Assembly: GCF_015097055.1 (NCBI RefSeq)
Contig: NZ_AP023366.1
Span: forward strand, 2,817,001 to 2,881,000
Source of the DNA: Effusibacillus dendaii
GTDB lineage: Bacteria > Bacillota > Bacilli > Tumebacillales > Effusibacillaceae
Length of the DNA: 64,000 nt
Reading direction: 5' to 3'
A model generated the notes under the pieces. It worked only from the letters and a program-made list of their open reading frames with translations, made no database searches and was not told the origin of the DNA. Each line of letters opens with the position of its first letter. Position 1 is the first letter of the stretch. Shown piece by piece: positions 1-8,384 of this stretch. The position numbers were made by a program, and so were the translations under genes.

Positions 1-1
1 G

Positions 2-259
2 TATATCGGTAAGGACGAAGAAGGCCGGGAAAAAATTTTTATGCAGGTGTCCCGGTTTGTGGAAAACGGACAAGCCAGGCAGCAGGAAATTTTGTACGAC
101 CGGGAGATTGGCTGGTTGAACCCGGAAATCATTCGGGGCGTGGATCGGGATGCGTGGGAAGAGAAGCAGCTTCGCTGGTTTTTGGACACACATCCGGACC
201 TGGTAGAACGGGAAAAAGCGTTTCTGAAAGAGTGGGAAAAACAAAATTCCGAAGGGTAA
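2..259 (+). CDS. 3' end of an unidentified gene (cut by window edge)
   Basis: The frame is open from the first bases and ends at TAA 257-259, so this is the C-terminal 85 residues of a longer protein; the ATG at 41 is probably internal because the frame reads through it without a nearby ribosome binding site. The visible part is charged and soluble, with no membrane segment and a lysine/glutamate-rich tail. I do not recognise the family. It is followed directly by an intrinsic terminator, so it is the last gene of its transcript. Confidence 0.6.
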   Translation, partial: YIGKDEEGREKIFMQVSRFVENGQARQQEILYDREIGWLNPEIIRGVDRDAWEEKQLRWFLDTHPDLVEREKAFLKEWEKQNSEG

Positions 260-271
260 AGCAAGCGATTG

Positions 272-297
272 GCATGCGAAAAACAGCATGCTTTTTT
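272..297 (+). terminator. Intrinsic terminator
   Basis: GCATGC arms at 272-277 and 286-291 enclose an A-rich loop and are followed by six T. It closes the transcript of the partial gene that ends at 259. Confidence 0.75.
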
Positions 298-394
298 GTA
301 TGAGTACAAAAATGGAAGATGGATTACGGAATGAACAGTGTCTTTGTGATAAACTGGGGATGAATTTGCGGATTCCATAGGGGGAGGGAATGAA

Positions 395-949
395 ATGAGC
401 AAAAGAGTGTTGATTGTTACGGGGGACGCAGTGGAAGTATTGGAATTGATGTATCCGTATTACCGTTGTTTGGAGGAAGGCATCGACGTCACGATCGCAT
501 CTCCCAACAAGAAAAAATTGTATACCGTTGTTCATGATCGCACGGAAGGAATTGAAACATCTACGGAAAAACCGGGTTATGCAATTGACTCCCATATCTC
601 ATTTCGGGATGTGAATCCGGCTGACTATGACGGTCTGATTATCCCGGGCGGACGGGCGCCTGAATACATCCGGCTCGATCCGAATCTGCCAAAGATCATC
701 GCGCATTTCTTTGAAGCAAATAAACCGATCGGAGCCATTTGCCATGCCGCTCAAGTATTTACGGTCGTAAAACCGTATCTGGAGGGACGTAAGGTGAGTG
801 CCGTGATCGGTATTAAACCGGATGTGGAAGCTTGCGGCGCCACTTACGTAAATGACCGTGTGCATGTGGACGGACAGTTGGTTTCCGCTTTCGCATGGCC
901 GGATTTGCCAGGATTCATGCGGGAATTCTTCCGGGTATTAAACCGATAA
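395..949 (+). CDS. DJ-1/PfpI family protein
   Basis: A 184-residue single-domain protein of the DJ-1/PfpI (class I glutamine amidotransferase-like) superfamily, of usual family length. The strand-loop IIPGGRAPEY (about residues 82-91, with conserved Glu90) and the nucleophile elbow AICHAAQ with Cys116 are the family hallmarks. Members act as cysteine proteases, deglycases or chaperones; which applies here cannot be read from sequence. ATG 395 is preceded by a GGGGGAGGG ribosome binding site. The gene stands alone between two terminators. A 42-bp stretch (575-616) recurs with 38 identities at 2527-2568, where it is a remnant of a paralogue. Confidence 0.9.
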   Translation: MSKRVLIVTGDAVEVLELMYPYYRCLEEGIDVTIASPNKKKLYTVVHDRTEGIETSTEKPGYAIDSHISFRDVNPADYDGLIIPGGRAPEYIRLDPNLPKIIAHFFEANKPIGAICHAAQVFTVVKPYLEGRKVSAVIGIKPDVEACGATYVNDRVHVDGQLVSAFAWPDLPGFMREFFRVLNR

Positions 950-965
950 AGGACGGAAAGACAAT

Positions 966-1007
966 AGAATAGAAAGAGCCGCCAGTTTGGGCGACTCTCT
1001 CTATTCT
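966..1007. terminator. Bidirectional terminator
   Basis: A long hairpin with AGAATAG and CTATTCT outer arms and a GCC/GGC inner stem lies between the convergent DJ-1/PfpI and MFS genes. It can serve both strands. Confidence 0.65.
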
Positions 1008-1027
1008 TGTCCCATTTAGATCGGATA

Positions 1028-2422
1028 TTACAGCGAGCGGGAAGTGCCGGAAGCTGCAGAGTCCGCTTCGCCAGGCTGGTTGACAGCTTCCAGTGACCGT
1101 CCGGTCGTACGAGGTCCTAAAATGCCAATGTCTAACATGATCAGAACCATGGCGGCTGCGACCACACCAAACATACTGGTTGCCCCGTAATTTTTCAGTA
1201 CCGGCAGCATTACCAACGGCATCAAACCACTTGTCAAACGGCTCAGGCTGTAAGCGGTACCAGCCGCCGTAGCGCGAATCGAAGTAGGGAAAATTTCAGC
1301 CTGGTAGGTATGCAACCCATTGGAAAACACGTTGCTGATTAACGTATACAGGAATCCGAACAGAACAATGCTGTTTTCTGAAGTGGAATACCCGAACAAC
1401 AGACCGAACACCGCCATACCCAACGCGGAAAAAACAATTAACCATTTGCGGTCGATTCGCTCAATCACAAACAGAGAAAGGAACGAACCGATCGGGTAGC
1501 CGATAAAGGTCAAAGCGGTAAATTCCAGCGAACTGACAATCGTGTATCCTTTTTGGCCCAGAACAATCGGAACCAGTGAACCGAATCCGTAGTATCCGAT
1601 GGTTTGCAAAATTTGGAAGATCCATAACATCACCGTTCGTTTCCGATAAGTCGGACTGAACAACAGACGGGTCGGAACGGACGTTGCCCGGTGAGTTTCG
1701 GAAACAGCAGATGCGCGGGAAGCGCCAGAAGAAGTCAACCGATTGTTCTTCTCAAACTGATCGACCAGTTGATGGGCCTCCTGTACACGTCCAACCGATT
1801 CCAGCCAACGGGGAGATTCCGGAAGACTGCCGCGAAGCAGCCAGATGATCACCGCTCCGATTGCTCCAATTACAAACAGCCAACGCCAGCCGTCGAATCC
1901 CATTGGCTGCATGGGCACCAATCCACGCGCTAGGAACCCGATACAAGGAACTCCGAGAAACCCAAACGTATACGCCCAAGCAATGTAACGACCGCGATTT
2001 TTGGCGGGCAGAAGTTCGCTTAAATACGTGTCACTGAGCGGCAGTTCCGCACCGAGTCCAAGACCAGCCAGAAAGCGGAACAGAATCAGCAAAGTCGCGT
2101 TGGGGCTAAATGCACCAAGAAATGTAAAAATCGAATAAATGCCAAGATTGATCATAAACGCTTTTTTGCGGCCGACGCGATCGGCCAGGTTGTTTAGCAC
2201 AATGGATCCGATAAACATGCCGAGGAAACTCGATCCCAATAACAAAGGGAGCTGTGCGCTGCTCACATGGAACTGTTTCGTCAAAACGGAGCCCAGTGTA
2301 CCTGACAGAAAAATGTCATACAGATCGAAAAACATACCAATTCCAATCAAAAACATGGCTTTTCTGTGTACAGGACTAATCGGAAGACGATCCATACGCG
2401 ATGAAACGGATTCTGCCTGCAT
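1028..2422 (-). CDS. MFS transporter (sugar/metabolite:H+ symporter type)
   Basis: A 464-residue major facilitator protein with about 12 predicted membrane segments. The loop 2-3 signature is ADRVGRKKAF, and the second half carries ERIDRKWLIV at the equivalent loop. The first helix has FDLYDIF, as in the aromatic acid/metabolite:H+ symporter group. The start is placed at ATG 2422 because GGTGGTGG lies just upstream; the frame is open for 44 more codons upstream, but that extension does not look like coding sequence. Substrate unknown. It is transcribed in the same direction as the lrg locus but separated by about 130 bp. Confidence 0.85.
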   Translation of the reverse strand: MQAESVSSRMDRLPISPVHRKAMFLIGIGMFFDLYDIFLSGTLGSVLTKQFHVSSAQLPLLLGSSFLGMFIGSIVLNNLADRVGRKKAFMINLGIYSIFTFLGAFSPNATLLILFRFLAGLGLGAELPLSDTYLSELLPAKNRGRYIAWAYTFGFLGVPCIGFLARGLVPMQPMGFDGWRWLFVIGAIGAVIIWLLRGSLPESPRWLESVGRVQEAHQLVDQFEKNNRLTSSGASRASAVSETHRATSVPTRLLFSPTYRKRTVMLWIFQILQTIGYYGFGSLVPIVLGQKGYTIVSSLEFTALTFIGYPIGSFLSLFVIERIDRKWLIVFSALGMAVFGLLFGYSTSENSIVLFGFLYTLISNVFSNGLHTYQAEIFPTSIRATAAGTAYSLSRLTSGLMPLVMLPVLKNYGATSMFGVVAAAMVLIMLDIGILGPRTTGRSLEAVNQPGEADSAASGTSRSL

Positions 2423-2526
2423 GAAACCACCACCTAGAGAAAATATTTTAATTACATAATAGAATTTTTTAAACAATAAGAAAAGGATTGACAAATAAGA
2501 ACCCCCCATTATAGGGGCATTTTCTA

Positions 2527-2568
2527 GGTTATGAGATTGAATCCCACATCTCATTTCGGGATGTGAAT
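2527..2568 (+). pseudogene. DJ-1/PfpI gene fragment
   Basis: Fourteen codons (GYEIESHISFRDVN) match GYAIDSHISFRDVN of the intact DJ-1/PfpI gene at 575-616, with 38 of 42 bases identical. Nothing recognisable as that family follows, so this is a remnant of a second paralogue cut off at about 2568, where sequence antisense to truncated lrgB begins. Confidence 0.6.
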
Positions 2569-2919
2569 GATTTCAGGACTTAGATGGACACATTTTCCCA
2601 ATAAAGCAGTGGAAATGATGGCAATGAATGCGCCTGCCAACAAACTTGCTACTATGGCAGTGCCATATTTTTTCAATAAATGACTGTATTTGTACAATGG
2701 AATAGCGAAAGCAACCGTTGCCGGACCCAACATGTCGTTTAACCACTTAGCTCCCGACAAATAATCAGTATAGGATACGTGGGTAACAGACAAAAACAGC
2801 ACCAAAATGAATACGCTTGTAATCATTGGTGACAACCAGACAAATGACCAACGGCGATAGATTTTTATGGTTGCATAATAAACCGCTATGGTGGTAATAA
2901 GACTTATAATCCCTATCAT
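2551..2919 (-). pseudogene. lrgB: Truncated LrgB/CidB-like membrane protein
   Basis: The 122-residue frame matches the N-terminal half of LrgB/CidB proteins (usually about 230 residues): several hydrophobic segments and the conserved stretch LGPATVAFAIPLYK at about residues 65-78. Its final residues (about EIIHIPK) are read antisense through the DJ-1/PfpI fragment, so the C-terminal half was lost by deletion. The start overlaps the lrgA stop by 4 bp (ATGA), the usual operon arrangement. LrgB/CidB partners the holin-like LrgA/CidA in murein hydrolase control and export of pyruvate or other small acids; this copy is probably inactive. Confidence 0.8.
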
Positions 2920-3290
2920 TTGGAGTTCGCCTCCTTACGATGCTTCATTAGAAATTCCGTTATTATATCTGTGAGTGTCATAACAATTAGAGTACTAAAC
3001 ACTATATCAATTAAAAGTCTAAAACCCTCAGTCGTTAATAATTCTCCGTATTGTACGATTCCAACAGAAGATGGAATGAAGAATAAAAGTAATGCTGCAA
3101 GAAGCCAATTCGCTCCCGCTTCGAGCCATTCCAACCGAACAATTTTTAATTTAAGCAGAATAAATACCAAAATCAGTGCCAGTATACTTCCTGGAATTTT
3201 TAAATTGATTTTATGCGCTATATAATTTACAAGGCACGAAAATAAAACCAATCCCAAGACTTGCACGATAACTTTAATAAATCCCCTCAT
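2916..3290 (-). CDS. lrgA: CidA/LrgA family holin-like protein
   Basis: A small membrane protein (about 124 residues) with four hydrophobic segments and the family stretch INLKIPGSILALILVFILL. ATG 3290 is chosen because AAGGG sits eight bases upstream; the frame is open further up to 3374. CidA/LrgA proteins resemble phage holins and act with CidB/LrgB in control of autolysis and small-acid transport. The gene is intact, but its partner is truncated and the divergent LysR gene is broken, so the system is unlikely to work as a unit. Confidence 0.85.
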   Translation of the reverse strand: MRGFIKVIVQVLGLVLFSCLVNYIAHKINLKIPGSILALILVFILLKLKIVRLEWLEAGANWLLAALLLFFIPSSVGIVQYGELLTTEGFRLLIDIVFSTLIVMTLTDIITEFLMKHRKEANSK

Positions 3291-3403
3291 TTCGATCATC
3301 CCTTCGTGAATAGCATCAGTATACGAAGGGATGATAGATACGTAAAATACATATATAGAATATAAATTATGCAAAAAATCTATGGATTGAGAGGGGGCTT
3401 TTC

Positions 3404-3961
3404 TTGGATCTTCACCACTTGAATTATTTCATTGAAACAGCAAAGCAAGGGAGCTGTTGCCGTAGCTGAGGGTGTGGAAGAGGGAAATTTGACCTGGGAG
3501 TTGTATTGATGCCGATAAATGACGCCATGTTTGATTCGTTCTCCTTTGTCAGTGAAAACCTCATGCTGCTGGTTCATCCAAACCACCGTTTAGCGGATAA
3601 AAGAGAGGTTTCTTTATCTGAATTAGTTAACAAGTCATTCATTTGATTCCGTGAGGATTTTGCTTTGCATGATCGGATTATCAACGCTTGTGTTCAATTG
3701 GGCTATACCCCAAAAGTGGCATGCAAAAGTTCTCAATGGGATTTTATTGGAGAGATGGTGGCTGCCGATCTTGGCATTGCATTGCTGCCCGAAATCATTT
3801 GCAAGAAACTTTCTGACAAGGAAGTCGTGATCATTCCCTTGCTGGACTCCATTCCTTGGAATTTATGCATGATATGGCCAAAAAATCAATATGTTTCTTT
3901 CACTACCAAGGAATTCATTAAGGTAACACGCTCTCTGCTGGAACAACCAATATCGTCTTAG
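3404..3961 (+). pseudogene. Broken LysR-family regulator of the lrg/cid locus
   Basis: After a GAGGGGG site, TTG 3404 opens a typical LysR N-terminus (LDLHHLNYFIETAKQGS). After 17 codons most of the DNA-binding and hinge region is missing; from about 3485 the effector domain resumes (KFDLGVVLMPINDAMFDSF) and runs to 3961. A stop TGA at 3644-3646 interrupts this part too. A LysR gene divergent from cid/lrg genes is the classical CidR arrangement, so this is probably a dead cidR-like gene. Confidence 0.8.
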
Positions 3962-4088
3962 ACCCTTTATAGAAATAATTGTGCTAGCCAATGTATATGG
4001 CTGCATCCGCGCCTTGTATTGATCTTTAAAAGTTAGTATACAAACCCGGAGGTCATTGTAAATAATTGTAACTATTTGTCGTTTTTTG

Positions 4089-4139
4089 TTGACTTAGGAT
4101 AATTTTAGCTCTTTAATTAGTGGAAGAAGGAGGCGATAT
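4089..4139 (+). promoter_or_regulatory. Overlapping SigA-like and SigD-like promoters of the chemoreceptor
   Basis: TTGACT (4089-4094), 17 bp, then TTTAAT (4112-4117) fits a SigA promoter. TTAA (4113-4116), 15 bp, then GGCGATAT (4132-4139) matches the SigD motility consensus (TAAA-N15-GCCGATAT) at seven of eight -10 positions. SigD control is expected for a chemoreceptor. Confidence 0.5.
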
Positions 4140-4210
4140 CAGAGTCGTTATAGGAGGTATGACAGAATATTCCATTCGACAGCTAGGGAAACTACAATTG
4201 ATGAGGTGGG

Positions 4211-5968
4211 ATGTTTTCAGTGCAATGGCTAGGTATGAACTCATTACGAACTAAATTTATCTTTGTTTGTCTTCTTCTTCTTGCAATTCCAAGCATCGTT
4301 GTGGGAACTATTGGATATCAGGAGGCAAAAAATGGATTGGATCAAGCCGGACGCGTACAATTGAAAAATGACGTTCGGCTTGTGATTTCCATGATTGATG
4401 CTCTCAATCGCCAGGTTGACAGCGGAAATTTAAAGCTCGAGGATGCCCAGGAACTCGTCAAACAAGAAATTTTGGGTGCGAAACCGGCGAATGGGTATCG
4501 ACCGATCAATACACGGTTTGATCTCGGGGCAAACGGATTCTTTTTTGTACTTGATAAGCAAGGGATGTCGCTTGCAAGTCCAACATCCGAAGGGAAAAAT
4601 TTATGGAGTTCGCAAGCGAAAGATGGCACGTTTTTTATACAGGACGTGATTAAGGCCGGTTCGAACGGGGGAGGTTATACAACTTACGAGTGGCCTCTCG
4701 CATCCAATCCAAACAAAACTGACATTAAAATTACTTATTCCGAAATGGACCCGCATTGGGGATGGATTGTATGTGCCGGTTCCTATTTGACAGACTACAA
4801 CGGTGCAGCCAACCAAATATTATATTTTTTGTTAATTGTCCTTGGCGTTTCCTTAATTGTCGGGGCCGTGATCACATGGGTATTTGCAAAACGCATTACA
4901 ACGCCCATTCTGCAAATTGCGAAGCAAGTGGAACAGGTGTCTAATGGTGATCTAACAATTGAACCTGTAGAAGTAAAAAATCGGGATGAAATCGGCAGTT
5001 TGGCAAGAGATTTTAATGTAATGCTGACATCCCTTAAAAAGATAATTCGGCAAGTGGCAACCAGTGCGGAACAGGTCGCGGCATCCTCGGAAGAATTGAC
5101 GGCTGGGTCGGAACAAACCACTAGGGCAACGGAGCATGCGGCTACTACAATTCAGCAAATGGCAGTAGGATCCGAGCAAATCACCCGTTCGATCGAGGAC
5201 ACCGATCAAACCGTTGCCCAAATGGCATCGGTGGTGAAGAAAATTTCAGTCAATGCCAATCATGTTGCAACTTCTGCAATCCAAGCATCAGATATGGCGC
5301 AAGAAGGTCATATCGCAATCAACAGTGCAGTGGAACAAATGAATTCGATCAGCAACACGGTACGCGGGTTGTCCGACGTGGTCAAAGGGTTGGGCGAACG
5401 ATCCGATCAAATCGGGGATATTATCGGGGCCATTACAGGGATTGCGGAACAAACGAATCTGCTGGCGTTAAATGCTGCGATTGAAGCGGCAAGGGCAGGT
5501 GAACATGGCAGAGGATTTGCAGTGGTTGCCGACGAGGTACGAAAACTGGCAGAACAATCCGCGCAGTCCGCTCACCAAATTGAAGATTTAATTGGTACAA
5601 TCCAAAACGAAATCAAAAGTGCGGTTCGCGGTATGGAAATCGGCTCACAGGAAGTTGCGAAGGGGATTGAAGTGGTCCAGGTGGCGGGTGATTCTTTCGA
5701 TAAGATTGAAGACTCCGTGAATCAGGTGACCACCCAAATTCAGGAAGTTTCTGCTGCTGTACAAGAAATGTCAGCAGGAGCCGAAGAATTGGTAAAAACG
5801 ATTCACCGGATTACAACCGTTATGGAAGAATCAGCAAGCGGTATCCAGAATATATCGGCGACGTCCCAAGAGCAATTAGCCTCAATGGAGGAAATTGCCT
5901 CTTCTGCGAGTACCCTATCAAAAATGGCGGAAGAACTGCAGAAAGTAGTACAAAAATTTAAGTTGTAA
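4211..5968 (+). CDS. Methyl-accepting chemotaxis protein
   Basis: A 585-residue transmembrane chemoreceptor. In order: TM1 (about 17-38), an extracellular Cache-type sensor (about 40-195; [10 protein letters not shown] and [10 protein letters not shown] are typical of sCache_2), TM2 (about 200-225), HAMP, then the cytoplasmic coiled-coil signalling domain with the conserved hairpin tip at about 412-447 ([18 protein letters not shown] followed by [16 protein letters not shown]). It senses a small external ligand, unknown here, and controls CheA. ATG 4211 follows a GAGGTGGG site with almost no spacing; ATG 4235 is an alternative start. It is monocistronic, with a motility-type promoter upstream and a terminator downstream. 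Confidence 0.93.
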   Translation: MFSVQWLGMNSLRTKFIFVCLLLLAIPSIVVGTIGYQEAKNGLDQAGRVQLKNDVRLVISMIDALNRQVDSGNLKLEDAQELVKQEILGAKPANGYRPINTRFDLGANGFFFVLDKQGMSLASPTSEGKNLWSSQAKDGTFFIQDVIKAGSNGGGYTTYEWPLASNPNKTDIKITYSEMDPHWGWIVCAGSYLTDYNGAANQILYFLLIVLGVSLIVGAVITWVFAKRITTPILQIAKQVEQVSNGDLTIEPVEVKNRDEIGSLARDFNVMLTSLKKIIRQVATSAEQVAASSEELTAGSEQTTRATEHAATTIQQMAVGSEQITRSIEDTDQTVAQMASVVKKISVNANHVATSAIQASDMAQEGHIAINSAVEQMNSISNTVRGLSDVVKGLGERSDQIGDIIGAITGIAEQTNLLALNAAIEAARAGEHGRGFAVVADEVRKLAEQSAQSAHQIEDLIGTIQNEIKSAVRGMEIGSQEVAKGIEVVQVAGDSFDKIEDSVNQVTTQIQEVSAAVQEMSAGAEELVKTIHRITTVMEESASGIQNISATSQEQLASMEEIASSASTLSKMAEELQKVVQKFKL

Positions 5969-5996
5969 GCAGTGGAATAAGAAATCAAAAGCGCAC

Positions 5997-6032
5997 TTTC
6001 AAAGAGGTTGGCGGAGGTCAGCCTCTTTGAAA
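5997..6032 (+). terminator. Intrinsic terminator of the chemoreceptor gene
   Basis: TTTCAAAGAGG and CCTCTTTGAAA form an 11-bp stem just after the stop codon, followed by TTTG. Confidence 0.75.
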
Positions 6033-6382
6033 TTTGTTTCGTATTTTTAGCGCAGTAAGCGCATGATTGGTTGTTGTCCCATTATTCGGGGGTTCGGATT
6101 TTACTCTTATTTCCGTTTTATGCTTTATTGCAATTGGGCAGCTCTTCTAAGATTATGTACCCATATTCCGAACCCTATCCAGGGTTTAGTGCCGACAAAG
6201 CCCCTATACCGGCTTCGACCTAAACCGTACTCGGGATTGTAGGACGACCTCTATGAGTTAGATGCTTTTCTGTAAATGGCTGAAGGAAACGTTTATTGTC
6301 TAGTAAAACGTTTTGAAAATACTATAAGTTTATGCCAGAATACGATATCCTTGGTATAAGATCCAGTCGGGAGAGGATACCA
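6033..6382. other. Intergenic region, probably transposon debris
   Basis: No gene is recognised in these 350 bases. On the minus strand there are short open stretches that read like the C-terminus of a transposase, broken by stops, but I cannot name a family. The last 60 bases before 6383 probably include the left end of the IS630-type remnant. Confidence 0.35.
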
Positions 6383-6610
6383 ATGGCCGCCTACTATAAA
6401 AAACCTGTACTTGTACTTTCAGAAGAAGAACAGACTATGCTTCGACAAATCAGTCAATCTCGAACCGCCCAAGTTTGTCACGCTGAACGTGCTCGTATGA
6501 TATTGCTTGATGCTGAGGGCCTGAGTGTGCCCAAGATGGCTGCTCAATTACACACGAACGTACCTAAGGTAGACCGCTGCCGCGAGATTTGGACATACCT
6601 TCTATTTTGA
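6383..6610 (+). pseudogene. IS630-family transposase, N-terminal remnant
   Basis: ATG 6383 follows GGGAGAGG. The first 65 or so codons match the winged-helix start of IS630 transposases: SQSRTAQVCHAERARMILL, then AEGLSVPKMAAQLHTNVPKV. The frame then drifts and stops at 6610 without any of the DDE catalytic domain (full length about 350 residues). Dead element. Confidence 0.75.
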
Positions 6611-6787
6611 GTCATTTTCGTTACATTTCGTATCAAGCTTTTCTCCCTGTCGTTGGCCATTGACGGTGAGCCTCCCGAAATCAAGGTCGATGCGAATGTT
6701 TTGAACTCAGGACTCTCTTGACGCACCGGCAGGTGCGAGTATACTCGATCGTTCTGACCGTAAATGGTATGCTACGCCCAACTCAAC

Positions 6788-7560
6788 CTACACTCGTATG
6801 GCTTTTACTGGCATCAACCCATTTTCTATATGCTGCTGATAGAACGATTTAGGTGATAAATAATGCAAACTTGAGTGAATTCGCCGATTGTTATAATACT
6901 CCTTGTATTCTACGACGGCTCGATATGCTTCTTAATACGTTTGAAATTCGTATCGAGATAAACAGTCTTCCTCAAACCAACGATGAAATGCCTCCCTGTG
7001 ATATATCCATATTTGATATCCACTTCCCATAGCTGATTGGGGGCTGTAATGTCTCGGTTCCTGGATAGATGGATTTCCTTTCCCGTTGGGGTTTTAAAAT
7101 ATCCAGCTCTTTACAGAGTCGATAGACTCGTTTCTTATTGATGACAAGGCCATATTCCTGTCGTAAATGATGTGTGGGTTTCATATATCCATAGGAATAT
7201 CCGTCACCTGCGATCGCTTCCATGATCCATTCCTTGATCTGTTCATCACTGACTTTCTTGCCTTGTTTTGTGAAACAATATCCTGGAATGGGGCGACCGA
7301 CGGGTTTCGAATCGTGTTTTTCTTTCTTCTTCGGCGGCTGCAACCAGTTATAATACGTGGATCGAGAAACCCCACAATGCGGAGTACGATGGAAACACTG
7401 TACCCGTCCGTGATCCACTTATGCGCTATTTTCAAGTCTGTCAGCAAGTGAGGGTTTTTCTTTTTTACGAGATCACGCGAGATGGCAATTTCTAACTCCT
7501 TTTCACCTCATAGTTTACGACAAAGCAATTGCTCTGTTTTTTCATAATTGTAAAAGTACT
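6788..7560 (-). pseudogene. IS3-family transposase remnant, frameshifted and internally deleted
   Basis: Read from 7560 down on the minus strand, this is an IS3-type OrfB in pieces: EKTEQLLC, then LLTDLKIAHKWITDGYS, a frame change to GVSRSTYYNWLQPPKK, then DEQIKEWIMEAIAGDGYSYG and NKKRVYRLCKELDILKPQRE. Near 6985 the sequence jumps from the start of the catalytic core (DIKYGYITG) to the tail (HRWFEEDCLSRYEF, EYYNNRRIHSSLHYLSPKSF), ending at the stop codon 6788-6790. Most of the DDE core is lost. No clear terminal repeats were found. Confidence 0.8.
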
Positions 7561-7723
7561 CCTCCTGCTAAACTTCACAACCTAGGCCTGGTCGCACCGA
7601 AAGTTGAGTAATTTATTAAAATAAAATTTTATTCCAAATATTACCTTTTAAAGAGGCGAAACAAAATCTGTAGCAGGATTTTGGAAAATAGCAGCGAATG
7701 ATTTACAAAAGGCGGTGAAAATG

Positions 7724-7882
7724 ATGGACATATCGTCACTCCAATCTCAAGTTCAACTGTTGCTGCAGAAAAAGGCTATGAATATGGAAACAACAAACAT
7801 GCAAAATCTACTGGCAGCGTTGCCGCAGACTGTATCGATAAACGAACCTGGTAAAGGACAAAATGTCGATATTCGAATTTAA
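7724..7882 (+). CDS. Small YjfB-like motility-associated protein
   Basis: A 52-residue protein starting MDISSLQSQVQLLLQKKAMN and ending GKGQNVDIRI. The MDI start, a short amphipathic helix, and the C-terminal GKxxDIRI match the YjfB family (putative motility protein, SigD-regulated in Bacillus subtilis). ATG 7724 is chosen over the adjacent ATG 7721 because AGGCGGTG ends seven bases upstream. A terminator follows. It survives intact between dead insertion sequences. The exact role of the family is unknown. Confidence 0.7.
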   Translation: MDISSLQSQVQLLLQKKAMNMETTNMQNLLAALPQTVSINEPGKGQNVDIRI

Positions 7883-7906
7883 AAACAAGACGTACTGCGA
7901 AATGAC

Positions 7907-7931
7907 AGCATCGTGAAAGCGGTGCTTTTTA
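7907..7931 (+). terminator. Intrinsic terminator
   Basis: AGCATCG and CGGTGCT (one G-T pair) form a stem followed by TTTTTATTTT, closing the small YjfB-like gene. Confidence 0.7.
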
Positions 7932-8108
7932 TTTTGCAGGTATTTCATACTCAACAAAGGTATATAGTTCAGTAGACGTGCAACAAAGAATTACGATGAA
8001 ATGGTTCTCCAACAAAAGGTACAAGTCAAGGAAAGAGCTGTGAATAGCGTGATTAAAAGCCTCGGGTGGATTGTAATTCCACTGCCGGTTTTGGGGGAGG
8101 GTGATAAT

Positions 8109-8330
8109 ATGTGGTGGTTGCATGTGGGAGTCTCATTGTTTCTGGCATTCTCGGACTTGCTCGGGGTCAGCGGAGCCGTTCAATCCCCTAAAACATCGCA
8201 CAAGTACATAAATGCAGCCCATGTTTCAACTCACAAAGCAAGCGCTTATACCAAGAAAAACCATACCTATGCAAGCCCATATTACCGTATAATCGCCAGT
8301 CACACCAAGATACGGTATCGCGCAAGGTAG
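8109..8330 (+). CDS. Small hypothetical protein, possibly secreted
   Basis: A 73-residue frame beginning MWWLHVGVSLFLAFSDLL after a very strong GGGGGAGG site seven bases upstream. The first 26 residues are hydrophobic and could be a signal or anchor; the rest is rich in His, Ser, Thr, Tyr and Lys. The frame is open 36 codons further upstream, but there is no ribosome binding site there. I do not recognise a family. It ends 55 bp before an insertion sequence and may be truncated. Confidence 0.35.
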   Translation: MWWLHVGVSLFLAFSDLLGVSGAVQSPKTSHKYINAAHVSTHKASAYTKKNHTYASPYYRIIASHTKIRYRAR

Positions 8331-8384
8331 CAAAGCGGTATGGCTCACGACTTAGTCCGGGGATTTTTTCATAATCCGAGACTA

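Noticed and set aside
3644-3646. TGA inside the LysR remnant as a second selenocysteine codon
   Set aside because: The position is not a Cys or catalytic site in the family, the gene also lacks most of its DNA-binding domain, and no hairpin of the right kind follows.
6033-7882. A composite transposon or genomic island boundary
   Set aside because: The IS630 and IS3 remnants are unrelated, in opposite orientation and lack matching ends; no attachment-site repeats or integrase were found.
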